From positions 1 through 54,644 of the IMG/VR virus record IMGVR_UViG_3300031240_000010: 54,644 nucleotides of DNA; one strand, 5' to 3'. This stretch comes from a virus. The notes below the pieces were generated by a model. The model did no database searches, was not told the origin of the DNA, and saw nothing but the letters and a program-made list of their open reading frames with translations. Shown here in pieces: positions 24,298-32,721 of this stretch. Numbering within the stretch: the stretch's first letter is position 1; every line of letters begins with the position of its first letter. The position numbers and the translations under genes were made by a program.

Positions 24298-24867
24298 CTA
24301 ATCTGCTTCTTGGAACTCACCACCACAAGCACAGGTAGGATGCCCTACCTCTTCTAGCCACTTAGGTGTGATACGGATAAAGCATCCACAATCACACACT
24401 AGCTTAATGGGTGCATTGGCTGACTTCTTAACAGCCTTCATAATTGGTTCTATTGCTTGGTGTGGGTAGATGCCTACACCATCAATTATCTTTTGCACTT
24501 CTTTGTTTAGGTCACGTCCAGGTAAGGCACTAGTAGGCTTACCACCCATCCCTAGTAGCTTACAGGCAGTACGGAACATACCCTTATGCCCACATTCATT
24601 ACCAACAGCCACATGGATCATCTCATGACACACCACACCAGCAACCTTAAGCGGTTCATCTAGTGTTGGACTAATAAATAATTCAGCTACACCAGCCTTA
24701 CTAGTTTTGTAACTATGGCACTCACCTAGAACACGCTGTTTAACAGCAATGCCTCTATGTACAGGCCAGCCACAAGTAACCTTGTAGGGCTTTAGGAATA
24801 GCTTTTTACGCTTAAAGAACGGTTCAAGCTGTTGAGCTACAGTTGTAAGCCAGTGTTCTCTATTCAT
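24298..24867 (-). CDS. SprT-like zinc metallopeptidase
   Basis: 189 residues. The zinc site 'VVCHEMIHVAVGNECGHKG' has HExxH and a following His, as in SprT/Spartan-type proteins; 'LFISPTLDEPLKVAGVVCHE' precedes it as usual. The C-terminal 'LVCDCGCFIRITPKWLEE' and 'TCACGG' form a zinc ribbon, also standard for the family. Spartan-type proteases cut proteins crosslinked to DNA; the role in phage is unknown. It begins the minus-strand block left of the AAA+ ATPase. Confidence 0.75.
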   Translation of the reverse strand: MNREHWLTTVAQQLEPFFKRKKLFLKPYKVTCGWPVHRGIAVKQRVLGECHSYKTSKAGVAELFISPTLDEPLKVAGVVCHEMIHVAVGNECGHKGMFRTACKLLGMGGKPTSALPGRDLNKEVQKIIDGVGIYPHQAIEPIMKAVKKSANAPIKLVCDCGCFIRITPKWLEEVGHPTCACGGEFQEAD

Positions 24868-24921
24868 TGCCTTAACCCTTGCAAAAGTTTTTAGTACCCC
24901 TTAGCCACTTTGGTTTGCAAA

Positions 24922-24939
24922 ACAAGTACACATACTTGT
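24922..24939. promoter_or_regulatory. Palindromic operator-like site
   Basis: ACAAGTA (24922-24928) and TACTTGT (24933-24939) are perfect inverted copies around CACA, between the AAA+ ATPase and the SprT-like gene. Such a 7-4-7 palindrome upstream of a gene start suggests binding of a dimeric repressor. No repressor is assigned. Confidence 0.35.
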
Positions 24940-24951
24940 ACACTACTTAGC

Positions 24952-26343
24952 CTAATCACTAGATTCCACATCGTACCACAACTTCCTCATCCTACTAGTC
25001 AGTACCCATTTGCGTTGTGAGCTCTTGACCCCAAACCTAGCAGGAGCCACAATTATTTCGCAAACTCCTATTTGTCTTAAGAAGCCGAGCATGTGTTTAG
25101 TCTTGTGGTCTGTGTAGCCTGTTAGTAATGCCAAGCTACTAGCATCCATACCATGTTCAGCCTTAGCAAGGTGTTCTGCCAGCTTAAGGCTTTGACCCCT
25201 AGCAGTATCCATTGCTATCTTTGTAACCCTACGCATTACCTCATCATCTAATGACTTACGGTTAAGCACTACAGCCATCATTCCCGCTAGCCTTGTAATT
25301 TGCTTAACGAGCCTAGCACTAAATTCACGCTCACCCGGCTCATCCCCCCTACGTGGTGGCCTAGCACGCATAAAGGCCACGAACTTGCCAAGCCTTGCAC
25401 AGTGAAGCAATACTTCTTCACTTGCACTGATTTGGCTAACAAGGTCTACCACATTCTCACGTAGGTAGCCCACATAGCCACCAGTGAGTTGCATAGCCTC
25501 TACTATCTCAGGGCTATATTGCGTAGTAGCATCATCAGTGGACTCGGTGCTTAGGTTAAGCATCTCTTGGTTAGCAGCCCGCCAACCTACCTCATCCTCA
25601 AACTCATCATCTATGTGGTCCATTACCACACAGTCTAAAAACCTAGCACCTAGCTCACTATCATCTAGCTCTCTAAGTGCTGCTGTACCACACAACAACC
25701 AAGTCATCCTAAGCACATAATCTATATCCTGCCCTGTACGGTAATTTGTACGACTGTTCTTATCATAGATACCACGAGCCTCACTTAGTATCTGCACTAA
25801 GTTAGGTGTCTTCAGTAGTGTATCACCATCCTTAGTTGCCAACGTCATACCATTCAACTTACTGATTAAACTATTATCAGCACCATCAGGAGTTTTATAA
25901 CCACTATGAAACCCTCTAATGTTATCCTTACTAAAGACATACTTAGTATTCACAGCAAGACCCTCTAACACAGTAGTCTTGCCAGAACTAGCAGGCCCTA
26001 TAATCTTGAACCATAATTGTTCTCCTACCATCTTCACAGAAGCAACACTTGCTAACATCACACTAAGCCCACAGTCAAGTCCTGGTGTCCACTTCATAGC
26101 CTTCTTCCATGAATTAACCACTTCCTTATATGATTCACAGTGTCTAGGGCTTAAACTACCCAAATTACCTAAAGTACCTGTAGTAACTTGCCCGTTATTT
26201 GCCCCTGTAACGCCACCGTTAGGCAAGGGGCGTAAAAGTACCATTAACCGCCCAAGTGCTGCCAGCCGGCTTGCTAGGGGCCTTAAAACGGGTGTTTGGG
26301 TGGCTTGCCCATTGCCCTGTACTGTACCTGTTACTTTTGGCAT
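24952..26343 (-). CDS. AAA+ ATPase, probable replicative helicase
   Basis: 463 residues. An N-terminal low-complexity segment starting MPKVTGTVQGNGQ is followed by the ATPase core: Walker A 'FKIIGPASSGKTTVLEGLAV', then 'IRGFHSGYK' and 'TLATKDGDTLLKTPN', and sensor-like 'RMTWLLCGTAALRELD'. The C-terminus ('SSLALLTGYTDHKTKHMLGF' and following) looks like a winged helix. Related phage ATPases sit beside primases, as here (the primase is one gene downstream), so replicative helicase is the likely role. The first ~65 residues are GC-rich at DNA level and unlike the rest. A packaging or transposition ATPase is less likely. Confidence 0.65.
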   Translation of the reverse strand: MPKVTGTVQGNGQATQTPVLRPLASRLAALGRLMVLLRPLPNGGVTGANNGQVTTGTLGNLGSLSPRHCESYKEVVNSWKKAMKWTPGLDCGLSVMLASVASVKMVGEQLWFKIIGPASSGKTTVLEGLAVNTKYVFSKDNIRGFHSGYKTPDGADNSLISKLNGMTLATKDGDTLLKTPNLVQILSEARGIYDKNSRTNYRTGQDIDYVLRMTWLLCGTAALRELDDSELGARFLDCVVMDHIDDEFEDEVGWRAANQEMLNLSTESTDDATTQYSPEIVEAMQLTGGYVGYLRENVVDLVSQISASEEVLLHCARLGKFVAFMRARPPRRGDEPGEREFSARLVKQITRLAGMMAVVLNRKSLDDEVMRRVTKIAMDTARGQSLKLAEHLAKAEHGMDASSLALLTGYTDHKTKHMLGFLRQIGVCEIIVAPARFGVKSSQRKWVLTSRMRKLWYDVESSD

Positions 26344-26377
26344 TGTGCCTCCGTTAGCTTATATAATTATTAGTGTG

Positions 26378-26677
26378 CTAAGTATTATTAGTTCTAATAG
26401 ATCTTAACTCTCTAAAGTGATCTATTAGTGATTTCTCTATAGCTCCTGCCGCTAGGGCTATGTAACGCTTACCAGGAGTTAGATCATAATGAGGTAACTT
26501 ACTATGATTTTGGAACCATGTTTGTTTAAGTCCTAACTTAGCAGCCATCACATGAAGTTCATCTAATGTGTCAGCCCACATATGACACCACTGACCATCA
26601 TTACGTTTTGCTACTCTAGCTGCTTGTGCTTCTTTGGGTATTGGATATCTAGTTAGCTTATCTACATAAACAGACAT
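26378..26677 (-). CDS. DUF4031 family protein
   Basis: 99 residues. 'MSVYVDKLTRYP', 'WCHMWADTLDELHVMAAKLG', 'LKQTWFQNHSKLPHYDLTPG' and 'RYIALAAGAIE' match the DUF4031 signature (aVYVDd...w.hlvAD.t..eELh.fA..lGl...wfq...HYdl....r..Al..Ga). Widespread in phages and bacteria, function unknown. Lies between the AAA+ ATPase and primase. Confidence 0.72.
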   Translation of the reverse strand: MSVYVDKLTRYPIPKEAQAARVAKRNDGQWCHMWADTLDELHVMAAKLGLKQTWFQNHSKLPHYDLTPGKRYIALAAGAIEKSLIDHFRELRSIRTNNT

Positions 26678-26685
26678 AAGTTCCC

Positions 26686-27582
26686 CTAACTAGTAATCAT
26701 ATCACGAACATCATAACCTGTAGGTAATTCTTCAGTCCAGCCTTTATCACCCCAGAATATCATATTAACTGATTCTGGTGGATGGTCAGCTTGTAATAAC
26801 ATCTTATGGATCTTAAGCATCCCTTCATAACTAGCTGGTGCTATACGCTTCTTAGTCTTGCTATGGATACGCTCATGGTCATTCTGTGCCATTAAATTTA
26901 TCGTTTTGCCCCCAAGTAAATCACACCAGTTCTCATAGAACACACTAGCACTAGGCACACCAATCACATTAGCATCTGCCAATAAGCTAGCTTGAGGATT
27001 ACTAGTTGCTACATAACCCTCACCACTAGGCTTAGCTAGGCGTAAGGTTTCCCATAGGCACATACTGTCCCAACTGCCTTCGCATACATATAGGACAGCA
27101 CATTGCTTATCAAACAGGTTCATGCCTAATAGGTGATGCCCGAGGGTAGGTGTGGGCATTAGCATCATCCTATCACCATTCTTAATATAACGGTAGAGCC
27201 CTGTTAGCTTACCTTCTACATTCCAACCAGGGATTAACCAATCACCTGTTAGTATGCTCTTACCTAGTTGCCAATGGATTAAGGTTTCATCTGTATATAG
27301 CTTACGGTTAGCAGCTAACTCCTTATAGTCCTGTGTAGTCGTGGCTTCAAAGGATAGCTCCTGTAGCTTTTGCATGAACACACGTATGTTACCCTTCTCC
27401 TCACATACGTTGCACCTGAATTGACCAGTCTCTACCTTAATGCCCATCTTACCTTCACGTTCACAATAGATACAGTCTGCATAGGCATCCTTATCACCTG
27501 CCTTATATGTCAGTTCTAAGCCTAAGAACTCATAAGGTCTAAGGTATTGTGGTGTTTCTGTAGCTTGATTAACCTTTGGCAT
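26686..27582 (-). CDS. DNA primase (zinc finger plus TOPRIM)
   Basis: 298 residues from the ATG at 27582; it opens MPKVNQATETP. A zinc motif 'ADCIYCEREGK...FRCNVC' (about residues 33-58) precedes a TOPRIM domain with the conserved Glu in 'VLYVCEGSWDSMCLWETLRL' and an acidic pair in 'NLMAQNDHERIHSK'; 'GHHLLGMNLFD' is the usual lead-in. It would prime replication with the nearby AAA+ helicase and the family A polymerase. Helicase domain absent, so it is a primase-only protein. Confidence 0.7.
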   Translation of the reverse strand: MPKVNQATETPQYLRPYEFLGLELTYKAGDKDAYADCIYCEREGKMGIKVETGQFRCNVCEEKGNIRVFMQKLQELSFEATTTQDYKELAANRKLYTDETLIHWQLGKSILTGDWLIPGWNVEGKLTGLYRYIKNGDRMMLMPTPTLGHHLLGMNLFDKQCAVLYVCEGSWDSMCLWETLRLAKPSGEGYVATSNPQASLLADANVIGVPSASVFYENWCDLLGGKTINLMAQNDHERIHSKTKKRIAPASYEGMLKIHKMLLQADHPPESVNMIFWGDKGWTEELPTGYDVRDMITS

Positions 27583-27583
27583 A

Positions 27584-27856
27584 CTAGTCCTCAAAATTGT
27601 ACCAGTTAATGTGAATATCATCAAACCAATGTTCATCCCAACACAAGATACAAACTTTAGCTCCACAACAATTACACCAATTGATGTTTTCTGAGCTACC
27701 AATCCTACCACACTCAATACAAGTTTCTGGGTCAATAACAGTACAGTTGCAATTAAGGAATGAAGGTAAACCACATTCTAAACAGAAGTGGTATCTAATA
27801 TCCAAGTCGAACTTCCCAATAGATTGTATTAAACCCCTTGAGCATACCACATTCAA
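27584..27856 (-). CDS. Multi-zinc-finger small protein
   Basis: Up to 90 residues from the ATG at 27856; an in-frame TTG at 27805 with GGGAAG upstream may be the true start because the upper part overlaps the preceding gene. Contains 'FCLECGLPSFLNCNC', 'CIECGRIG' and 'WCNCCGAKVCILCWDEH', enough ligands for two or three zinc sites. It sits directly before the primase. It may bind RNA, DNA or a protein; no family recognised. Confidence 0.5.
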   Translation of the reverse strand: MNVVCSRGLIQSIGKFDLDIRYHFCLECGLPSFLNCNCTVIDPETCIECGRIGSSENINWCNCCGAKVCILCWDEHWFDDIHINWYNFED

Positions 27857-28439
27857 TACTGTATGTACTGAACTCTATTACATGGTCATCATAAGTGTCT
27901 AGTAAATGCCATAACCATTCATAGCTATTAACATTCAAGTAACCCTTAAGTAATCGTAGGGCTGTTAATCCACTAACATTATGCCCACCCTCCTGTAAAG
28001 CAGCACGCATGGGTTTGACTATTGTGCTGTAGTACAACTCTAGCTTACCTTGCCTATGGATTACTTCACCTTGAAACAAGGTCTTTTCAGTTGGAGCCAT
28101 TAAACTGAAATAGCAATCCTCTGGTGCTATTAGTCCAGCCTTAGTTACCTCAAGATACTTCTTGTATACATCAACAGCAGGTATATCATACCATGTTGGC
28201 CCATTAGTTATTCTGTTACGTATGTGAGCAAGTATTACTGGACCTTTACCTGATAATGGGCTACCTCTAAGCCATGTATAGATATCAGGCCATGTAGGAA
28301 CACGGTTGCCAAAGACCCCATCAATATAGTCATTAACAAACTGCCTCTTATACATAATAGGTCTAGGTTCAATCTTTGGTAGGTTCCACATCGCCTTGGG
28401 CAACTGATGATTGGTGGTAGGGGTTATTAGCTTGGTCAT
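27795..28439 (-). CDS. Hypothetical protein overlapping the thymidylate synthase homologue
   Basis: 214 residues from the ATG at 28439, which has GGAAGG upstream; it overlaps the end of the thymidylate-synthase gene by 71 bases and its own end overlaps the zinc-finger gene. Sequence is mixed alpha/beta with Trp/Tyr-rich C-terminus ('YEWLWHLLDTYDDHVIEF'). 'TWYDIPAVDVYKKYLEVTKA' is a possible helical segment. No family recognised; the position suggests a nucleotide or DNA modification partner. Confidence 0.55.
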   Translation of the reverse strand: MTKLITPTTNHQLPKAMWNLPKIEPRPIMYKRQFVNDYIDGVFGNRVPTWPDIYTWLRGSPLSGKGPVILAHIRNRITNGPTWYDIPAVDVYKKYLEVTKAGLIAPEDCYFSLMAPTEKTLFQGEVIHRQGKLELYYSTIVKPMRAALQEGGHNVSGLTALRLLKGYLNVNSYEWLWHLLDTYDDHVIEFSTYSIECGMLKGFNTIYWEVRLGY

Positions 28440-29526
28440 TCTTAGCCTTCCAGTTCTGTTTCCTACGTTGAATCCAAGTAATGCCTGCATCACGCCAATC
28501 TTGTGCTAACACACGTTCCATCCATGAATAAGCAGCATCATAGTTACGTTCCTTATGTGCCTTAAATGCTCTACACATAGGTTCTGCTGTACCACTAAGG
28601 AATACATTATTCCACTTATGGACATCACTTGTAGCATTATCAATAAACTCTTTAACCTCTTTATCAAATGATTCAGCAAATCCAGAATAGGTTTGTAATA
28701 GCAAAGGAGGAGTTAGCACACCACCATTAACACTTTGATCCTCTACATTATCTGCATACTCAGTTTCACGTAAAGCACCTTGTAACCATTTCTCTGGGTG
28801 AAAGCCACTATTACTTTCTGTATAGATATGTAGGTTATTAGTAAAGTGATGTTGTAAACCTACCTCTACCCCTATACGGCAAGCCATGTACTCCAACAAG
28901 AAGCTAAAGTGACAACTGTTAGCTCCTAATAGTCCCCAGATCATATCATTAGATCTGTTAAGTACAGTCATATTTAACTTACCATCAACGATGTCAAAAT
29001 ACATCTGCGTGTTACATGGAACATCAAGCCCACCATTCATTGCTACTTCTAAGTCACCATGTAAGTCTGCTGCATCATCACTACTATTATCCTGAATACT
29101 ACTAGCATCCCACATAGCCACAACAACACGCCTACTAGTGGGGTTCTTACGTAGTTCTTCTACAGCCATATCTAGTTGATCATACATAAAATGCCTACGC
29201 CAGCGATAGCCGTAAGCACCATGCAGAACCTTACCATCATCACTGTACTTACGCATCTGTTCAGCATAGTAGGCAACAGGTTCTACATCACGTCTACCAG
29301 CTAACATCCAGAGACTTTCGTACATCAAAAAGAAGGGATTTATATCCCTCCCTACATTGAATAGCACTCGTTCCCTAGGGTTAGTGAAGGTAATGGTTAC
29401 AGGCTCAGGTATTCTTAGTACAGGTCCATTACGTGACTCAGACTTAACTGTAGGTATTCTACCTCTATGGATGTCTGCTACTAGTACACGGAAGGCTTGG
29501 TTTACAGACCTAAATGTTAGATGCAT
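28369..29526 (-). CDS. Thymidylate synthase family enzyme (TS or dUMP/dCMP hydroxymethylase)
   Basis: 385 residues. The catalytic Cys lies in 'GLDVPCNTQMYFDI', the substrate Arg-Ser-Asp pattern in 'MTVLNRSNDMIWGLLGANSC', and 'QHHFTNNLHIY' matches the C-terminal folate/nucleotide region. This divergent form (RSNDxxWGxxGANxxHFSxLxEY) is common in phages. It transfers a one-carbon unit to a pyrimidine nucleotide; whether it makes dTMP or a 5-hydroxymethylpyrimidine cannot be told by eye. The expected PCH is PCN. The gene for a HAD deoxynucleotidase follows upstream and overlaps by ten bases. The neighbourhood of DNA-modification genes at 37-41 kb favours a hydroxymethylase. Confidence 0.72.
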   Translation of the reverse strand: MHLTFRSVNQAFRVLVADIHRGRIPTVKSESRNGPVLRIPEPVTITFTNPRERVLFNVGRDINPFFLMYESLWMLAGRRDVEPVAYYAEQMRKYSDDGKVLHGAYGYRWRRHFMYDQLDMAVEELRKNPTSRRVVVAMWDASSIQDNSSDDAADLHGDLEVAMNGGLDVPCNTQMYFDIVDGKLNMTVLNRSNDMIWGLLGANSCHFSFLLEYMACRIGVEVGLQHHFTNNLHIYTESNSGFHPEKWLQGALRETEYADNVEDQSVNGGVLTPPLLLQTYSGFAESFDKEVKEFIDNATSDVHKWNNVFLSGTAEPMCRAFKAHKERNYDAAYSWMERVLAQDWRDAGITWIQRRKQNWKAKNDQANNPYHQSSVAQGDVEPTKD

Positions 29527-30110
29527 CTTTGTAACTCCTTAATAGCTAGTTCAATACCAGAACTAACATAACCAATGGGATCTTTGACATAGTAGTGAAA
29601 CTGATTACCTAGAGTGGGAAATGCTAATGCTCTACCTCCATTATCATAGAACTTTTGACAACTAGCACCATTATCATCAATCAATATAGTGTTAGGATTA
29701 GCCATGAGGTACTTATGCTTAGTAATCTCAAACCTTTCAAACTCTTGACCAAAGAATCTCTTTAGCCATTTATGCTTTCCTACATAACTAGAAGTACCTC
29801 TAATAGGACTAGTAACAATATACCAGTCATCGCTGTACTTGTCTAGTAAGGCTAAGAGTTCATGTGCATGGGGTAATAGTTGCAGACCTAGCCAGAATGA
29901 TTCACCTAGCTTATGTATAGGCTCATAGAAGTCATGCTCAGTAAAGTTATCAATACCTAATGCTAAACCCATAGGTCTAACTATACTCCACTCCCCTAGC
30001 TTCCTATGCTTATTCATCTCCTCTAGTGTAATGCCATGAGCTCTACAGGCACCACTATCAAAGTCAGTTATGCAACCATCTAGGTCACAAAGAATCCTAG
30101 GTTTAGACAC
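29517..30110 (-). CDS. HAD-family 5'(3')-deoxyribonucleotidase
   Basis: 197 residues from a GTG at 30110 with AGGAGGG upstream. HAD motif I 'ILCDLDGCITDFD' (both Asp), motif II 'WYIVTSPIRG', and motif IV 'NTILIDDNGASCQKFYDNGG' are intact. It dephosphorylates deoxynucleoside monophosphates, either to balance pools or to remove canonical nucleotides when a modified base is used. First gene of the leftward replication operon, downstream of an extended -10 promoter. Confidence 0.72.
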   Translation of the reverse strand: MSKPRILCDLDGCITDFDSGACRAHGITLEEMNKHRKLGEWSIVRPMGLALGIDNFTEHDFYEPIHKLGESFWLGLQLLPHAHELLALLDKYSDDWYIVTSPIRGTSSYVGKHKWLKRFFGQEFERFEITKHKYLMANPNTILIDDNGASCQKFYDNGGRALAFPTLGNQFHYYVKDPIGYVSSGIELAIKELQRCI

Positions 30111-30452
30111 AGCTACCCTCCTACTAGTTAAAGTGTATAGTCCAACACTTCATTATAACAAATGGCTAATTAAGCCTTAGTTGTATATTCAATGTTCTAA
30201 TAGGCCCCACCCCCTACCCCTGAGTTGTTAGGGGCCTACTGCTAGGGTACGCAATAGGGGGTATATTAGGTAGCTAATGGGTAGCTCAGGTAGGTAATAG
30301 GGTATTGCGTAACCTTACAAACTTGTAACCAAAATAGTAGGTAATACCCTATTGTATAACCGCTTGCCGGCCGTATTATGGTGTATAGCTGGTTTGGTTG
30401 TACGTGCCGTTTGTACCGTAGCCAAACTGGCCTAGCTACAAGGTGCACCACA
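30111..30452. promoter_or_regulatory. Divergent promoter and operator region
   Basis: No gene here. Leftward, TGTTATAAT (TATAAT at 30152-30157 on the minus strand) is an extended -10 box. Rightward, TTGTAT (30352-30357), 16 bases, TATTAT (30374-30379). Between them lie several inverted repeats: TAGGCCCC (30201-30208) with GGGGCCTA (30231-30238); TACGCAATA near 30247 with TATTGCGTA near 30303; and AATAGGGTATT near 30297 with AATACCCTATT near 30343. Short GGTAGCTAATGGG/GGTAGGTAATAGGG direct repeats are also present. It could hold operators, an origin, or both. Confidence 0.5.
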
Positions 30453-30935
30453 ATGCCCACTACCAATGCTGCCAAGCCCCTAAACAAAAAGCAGCAACGC
30501 CAAGCCGCACAGGCTGCTAAAGCCGCTGCTGCCGCACAACAGCCAGCGGCCACTACAACGCCCGTTGCCAGCCCTGCGGCTACCAGCACGGCACCGGCCT
30601 ACAACGGTGGTAAATGGGGCTGGGTGCGGCCTGCCCCTAAAACGGGTGCTAAGCAGCCTGTAGGCTTGTTGGTACTACAGGCACTAGTGGCCGCTGGTGC
30701 CACGGCTAACAACCCCCTGCCTGCCAAGCAAGTAGCCGCCCACATACCAGCGGGCAAGCATAGTCGGGCTGTTGTGGTACGCCACTATGCCTACCACTAT
30801 CTGCCGCTAGGCTTAACGGCCGTTACGGCACATGGCAACGGTGGTGCCGGCTATGGGTTTGCTATTACTGCCGCAGGCATTGCCCACCTTGCTAGCCTTG
30901 CTACCCCCAAGGTGGCCGCTACGCAAGCAGCCTAG
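30453..30935 (+). CDS. Winged-helix-like protein with Ala/Gln-rich tail (paralogue of 36233 protein)
   Basis: 160 residues from the ATG at 30453 (AAGGTG upstream; the frame is open further up but runs into the promoter). An N-terminal disordered Ala/Lys/Gln region (about 1-55) precedes a domain with 'QPVGLLVLQALVAAGATANN', 'LPAKQVAAHIPAG' and 'VVVRHYAYHYLPLGLTAVTA', ending 'GYGFAITAAGIAHLASL'. The pattern VRHYxYH...GL...xLTxxG is shared with the protein at 36233-36763. It looks like a helix-turn-helix with a wing. DNA is markedly GC-rich compared with neighbours. First gene after the divergent region and followed by a strong terminator; probably an abundant early DNA-binding protein. Confidence 0.6.
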   Translation: MPTTNAAKPLNKKQQRQAAQAAKAAAAAQQPAATTTPVASPAATSTAPAYNGGKWGWVRPAPKTGAKQPVGLLVLQALVAAGATANNPLPAKQVAAHIPAGKHSRAVVVRHYAYHYLPLGLTAVTAHGNGGAGYGFAITAAGIAHLASLATPKVAATQAA

Positions 30936-30990
30936 GTCACACAAGCAACCCCCTGTAGGCCGCAAGCTTGCAGGGGGCTTTTGTGTGACC
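30935..30990 (+). terminator. Strong terminator hairpin after the 30453 gene
   Basis: GGTCACACAA (from 30935) pairs with TTGTGTGACC (to 30990), and inside it CCCCCTG pairs with CAGGGGG. The long stem directly follows the stop codon. There is no long T tract after it, so it may act in both directions or stabilise the transcript. Confidence 0.65.
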
Positions 30991-31049
30991 TGGACTTTCA
31001 TTAGCTGACTAATGTTCAGCTTTCTGTACCTTTAGCATAGGGGGTAGGT

Positions 31050-31310
31050 ATGTTGAAACCAACAACTAAGAACTTGTTGTTGTGGTTTAGGCAGCGTAGG
31101 GAACTTAGTGGTGTACTGCCCAGGGGTGGGAAGTACAGAAAGACCTTTGCCAAGTTCCAAAACGATATAAGGCATGAATGGGGGACCCACATACTTGCTG
31201 CCCAGTATGATGATCCGTTTTGTGGTACTGATGTAGTGACCTACCACAACGATTACTACGCTGCAATGGAAGCAGCTTGGGAGACCAGAACTGAAAGTAG
31301 TAACCGCTAG
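31050..31310 (+). CDS. Small basic hypothetical protein
   Basis: 86 residues with GGGGGTAGG before the ATG. Arg/Lys-rich first half ('LWFRQRRELSGVLPRGGKYR'), then an aromatic second half ('YHNDYYAAMEAAWETR'). First of a run of small plus-strand genes. No family recognised. Confidence 0.55.
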   Translation: MLKPTTKNLLLWFRQRRELSGVLPRGGKYRKTFAKFQNDIRHEWGTHILAAQYDDPFCGTDVVTYHNDYYAAMEAAWETRTESSNR

Positions 31311-31347
31311 GCAGGGGGTAAGTAACAACCAAGATAAGGAGTTGACA

Positions 31348-31497
31348 ATGGCTAAACCAAAGCCTATTGACCATGACCAAGAACGTGCTGATTGGTTATG
31401 GGAACTATGGGAAAAGTATGAAGCACTGAATGTGCGGAGTAGTGGCATACCAAGCCTTGACCAAGAAATTATCACAATGTATGGACCCTGGAGGTAG
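31348..31497 (+). CDS. 49-residue microprotein
   Basis: Opens MAKPKPIDHDQERADW after AAGGAG and continues with a Trp-rich helix ('LWELWEKYEAL'), ending 'MYGPWR'. The stop lies two bases before the next ATG and its final codons provide the next gene's ribosome site. Likely a helical binding protein; function unknown. Confidence 0.5.
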   Translation: MAKPKPIDHDQERADWLWELWEKYEALNVRSSGIPSLDQEIITMYGPWR

Positions 31498-31499
31498 TG

Positions 31500-31676
31500 A
31501 TGTGCAAAGCTAAGAGTAGTGAAGTACCTGATTGGTGTATAGGGGTAGGGAAGTGTAAGGATTGTAAGGCACACATGAGACTCAACAAGTATGGGCGTTG
31601 TGAAGAGTGCCAAGTTGAACTCCAGGACCAAATTGAACAAGCAGAAGCTGATGCTGGCTGGGACCCTAAGCCTTAA
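31500..31676 (+). CDS. 58-residue zinc-ribbon microprotein
   Basis: GGAGG precedes the ATG. Two Cys pairs in 'KCKDCKAHMRLNKYGRCEEC' form a zinc ribbon; an acidic helix follows ('ELQDQIEQAEADAGW'). Possibly a regulator of host transcription or another protein; no family recognised. Confidence 0.5.
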   Translation: MCKAKSSEVPDWCIGVGKCKDCKAHMRLNKYGRCEECQVELQDQIEQAEADAGWDPKP

Positions 31677-31685
31677 GGAGTTATG

Positions 31686-31904
31686 ATGCGACCCACAACG
31701 AACAAACATAAAGACCCTGTATGGTGGACCTTGTTGGATTCACCTAACTACACGAACCTAGCAGCATTGCTACAGAGTATGGGGGTAGACCAAGAGCTGA
31801 TTCAAACCTACTTACATGACCCTAAGCGGAACATACCACAAAGCCTACAGAAACGGTTGAATGGGTGTGCTATGGGTCAACGGTTGATGGCTGGGATTCA
31901 CTAA
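31686..31904 (+). CDS. Small hypothetical protein
   Basis: 72 residues from the ATG at 31686; the ATG at 31683 is only two bases from AAGGAG. 'NLAALLQSMGVDQELIQTYL' is a likely helical core, followed by a short basic tail. No family recognised. Confidence 0.5.
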   Translation: MRPTTNKHKDPVWWTLLDSPNYTNLAALLQSMGVDQELIQTYLHDPKRNIPQSLQKRLNGCAMGQRLMAGIH

Positions 31905-31919
31905 CCACTGGAGGTAGTT

Positions 31920-32168
31920 ATGATTAAGAACAATTGCCCTATCTGTAATACTGAATACGTTTGGGACAGTGACCTGGAATGCTACAAAACAGTAGTACTA
32001 GGGGACCTTGCTGCTTTTAATCAGCCAATTGAAACTGAACCTGTGAAGGTCAATGGTAAGGAAATCACCTTACACCTTTGCCGTAGGTGTTCGGTTAATG
32101 GCGTTATTGCAATCAGTGTAGTGGACGGTGATGAGATCATCTATACACCTTCAACACAATCACTATAA
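31920..32168 (+). CDS. Small zinc-finger protein
   Basis: 82 residues with GGAGG upstream. Cys pairs 'CPICNTEYVWD' and 'HLCRRCSVNG' about 47 residues apart suggest a zinc-stabilised beta domain. No function assigned. Confidence 0.5.
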   Translation: MIKNNCPICNTEYVWDSDLECYKTVVLGDLAAFNQPIETEPVKVNGKEITLHLCRRCSVNGVIAISVVDGDEIIYTPSTQSL

Positions 32169-32200
32169 CTGATTACTAACCTTTAGATAAGGAGTTTATG

Positions 32201-32404
32201 ATGTACGCAAGCAAGAACTTCAAGACCAAGAAGCAGTTTAAGGAAGCAGTAGCAGCAGGGGAGCGGGTGACTCTATTTGCTCCAGGCTTAGGAACACCAG
32301 CTATGGATGGTAAGGAAACTGTGAGTGGACCACATTATCCTGCTCCACATACTTGGTACGCCACAGTTACAATGAAGGATGGAGTAGTCACTAAGGTCAG
32401 CTAA
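32201..32404 (+). CDS. Small hypothetical protein
   Basis: 67 residues from the ATG at 32201 (AAGGAG six bases upstream; the ATG at 32198 is too close). 'KNFKTKKQFKEAVAAGERVT' resembles a short helix followed by a beta hairpin seen in small phage proteins ('FkskkelkeaVaaGervtvF'). Ends in a beta-rich segment with 'HTWYATVTMKDGVVTKVS'. Confidence 0.55.
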   Translation: MYASKNFKTKKQFKEAVAAGERVTLFAPGLGTPAMDGKETVSGPHYPAPHTWYATVTMKDGVVTKVS

Positions 32405-32437
32405 CACCAATAAGAACCTTAACAGGATCACCACACT

Positions 32438-32653
32438 ATGAACCAATACTTTGTAATCTGGACCTACGTTGCCAACTATGGTGTGACTAAGATGGAGGGG
32501 GAGACCCCTGAAGCTGTGGCTAATGTCTTTATACACGGCTTCAGTGCTGACTTTAGGGAACGTGGTAAGGTCTACGTGTTTGATAAGGAACCTGTGTTTA
32601 TCTACAATAAGGGAGGTAAGGATTACAGGGAACACCTGTCTACACCAAAGTAA
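32438..32653 (+). CDS. Small hypothetical protein
   Basis: 71 residues with a weak ribosome site (AGGA). Alternating strands and aromatic residues ('YFVIWTYVANYG', 'RGKVYVFDKEPVFIYN') suggest a small beta-rich fold. A 5'-3' imperfect hairpin follows at about 32656-32704. No family recognised. Confidence 0.5.
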   Translation: MNQYFVIWTYVANYGVTKMEGETPEAVANVFIHGFSADFRERGKVYVFDKEPVFIYNKGGKDYREHLSTPK

Positions 32654-32655
32654 CT

Positions 32656-32704
32656 GATCAACCCTCCGCCCATCACATAGTGGTGGTCGGGGATGTTGAC
32701 CACT
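32656..32704 (+). other. Imperfect hairpin between small genes
   Basis: TGATCAAC-CCTCCG-CCCA pairs imperfectly with GTGG-TCGGGG-ATGTTGACCA around a CACATAGTG loop, directly after a stop codon and before a new ribosome site. It could be an attenuator or processing site; no T tract. Confidence 0.35.
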
Positions 32705-32721
32705 TAACAAAGGAGGTTGAT

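Noticed and set aside
31032-31709. 225-codon minus-strand frame in the early block
   Set aside because: It runs opposite to three small genes that have strong ribosome sites, and its composition is unlike the phage's proteins.
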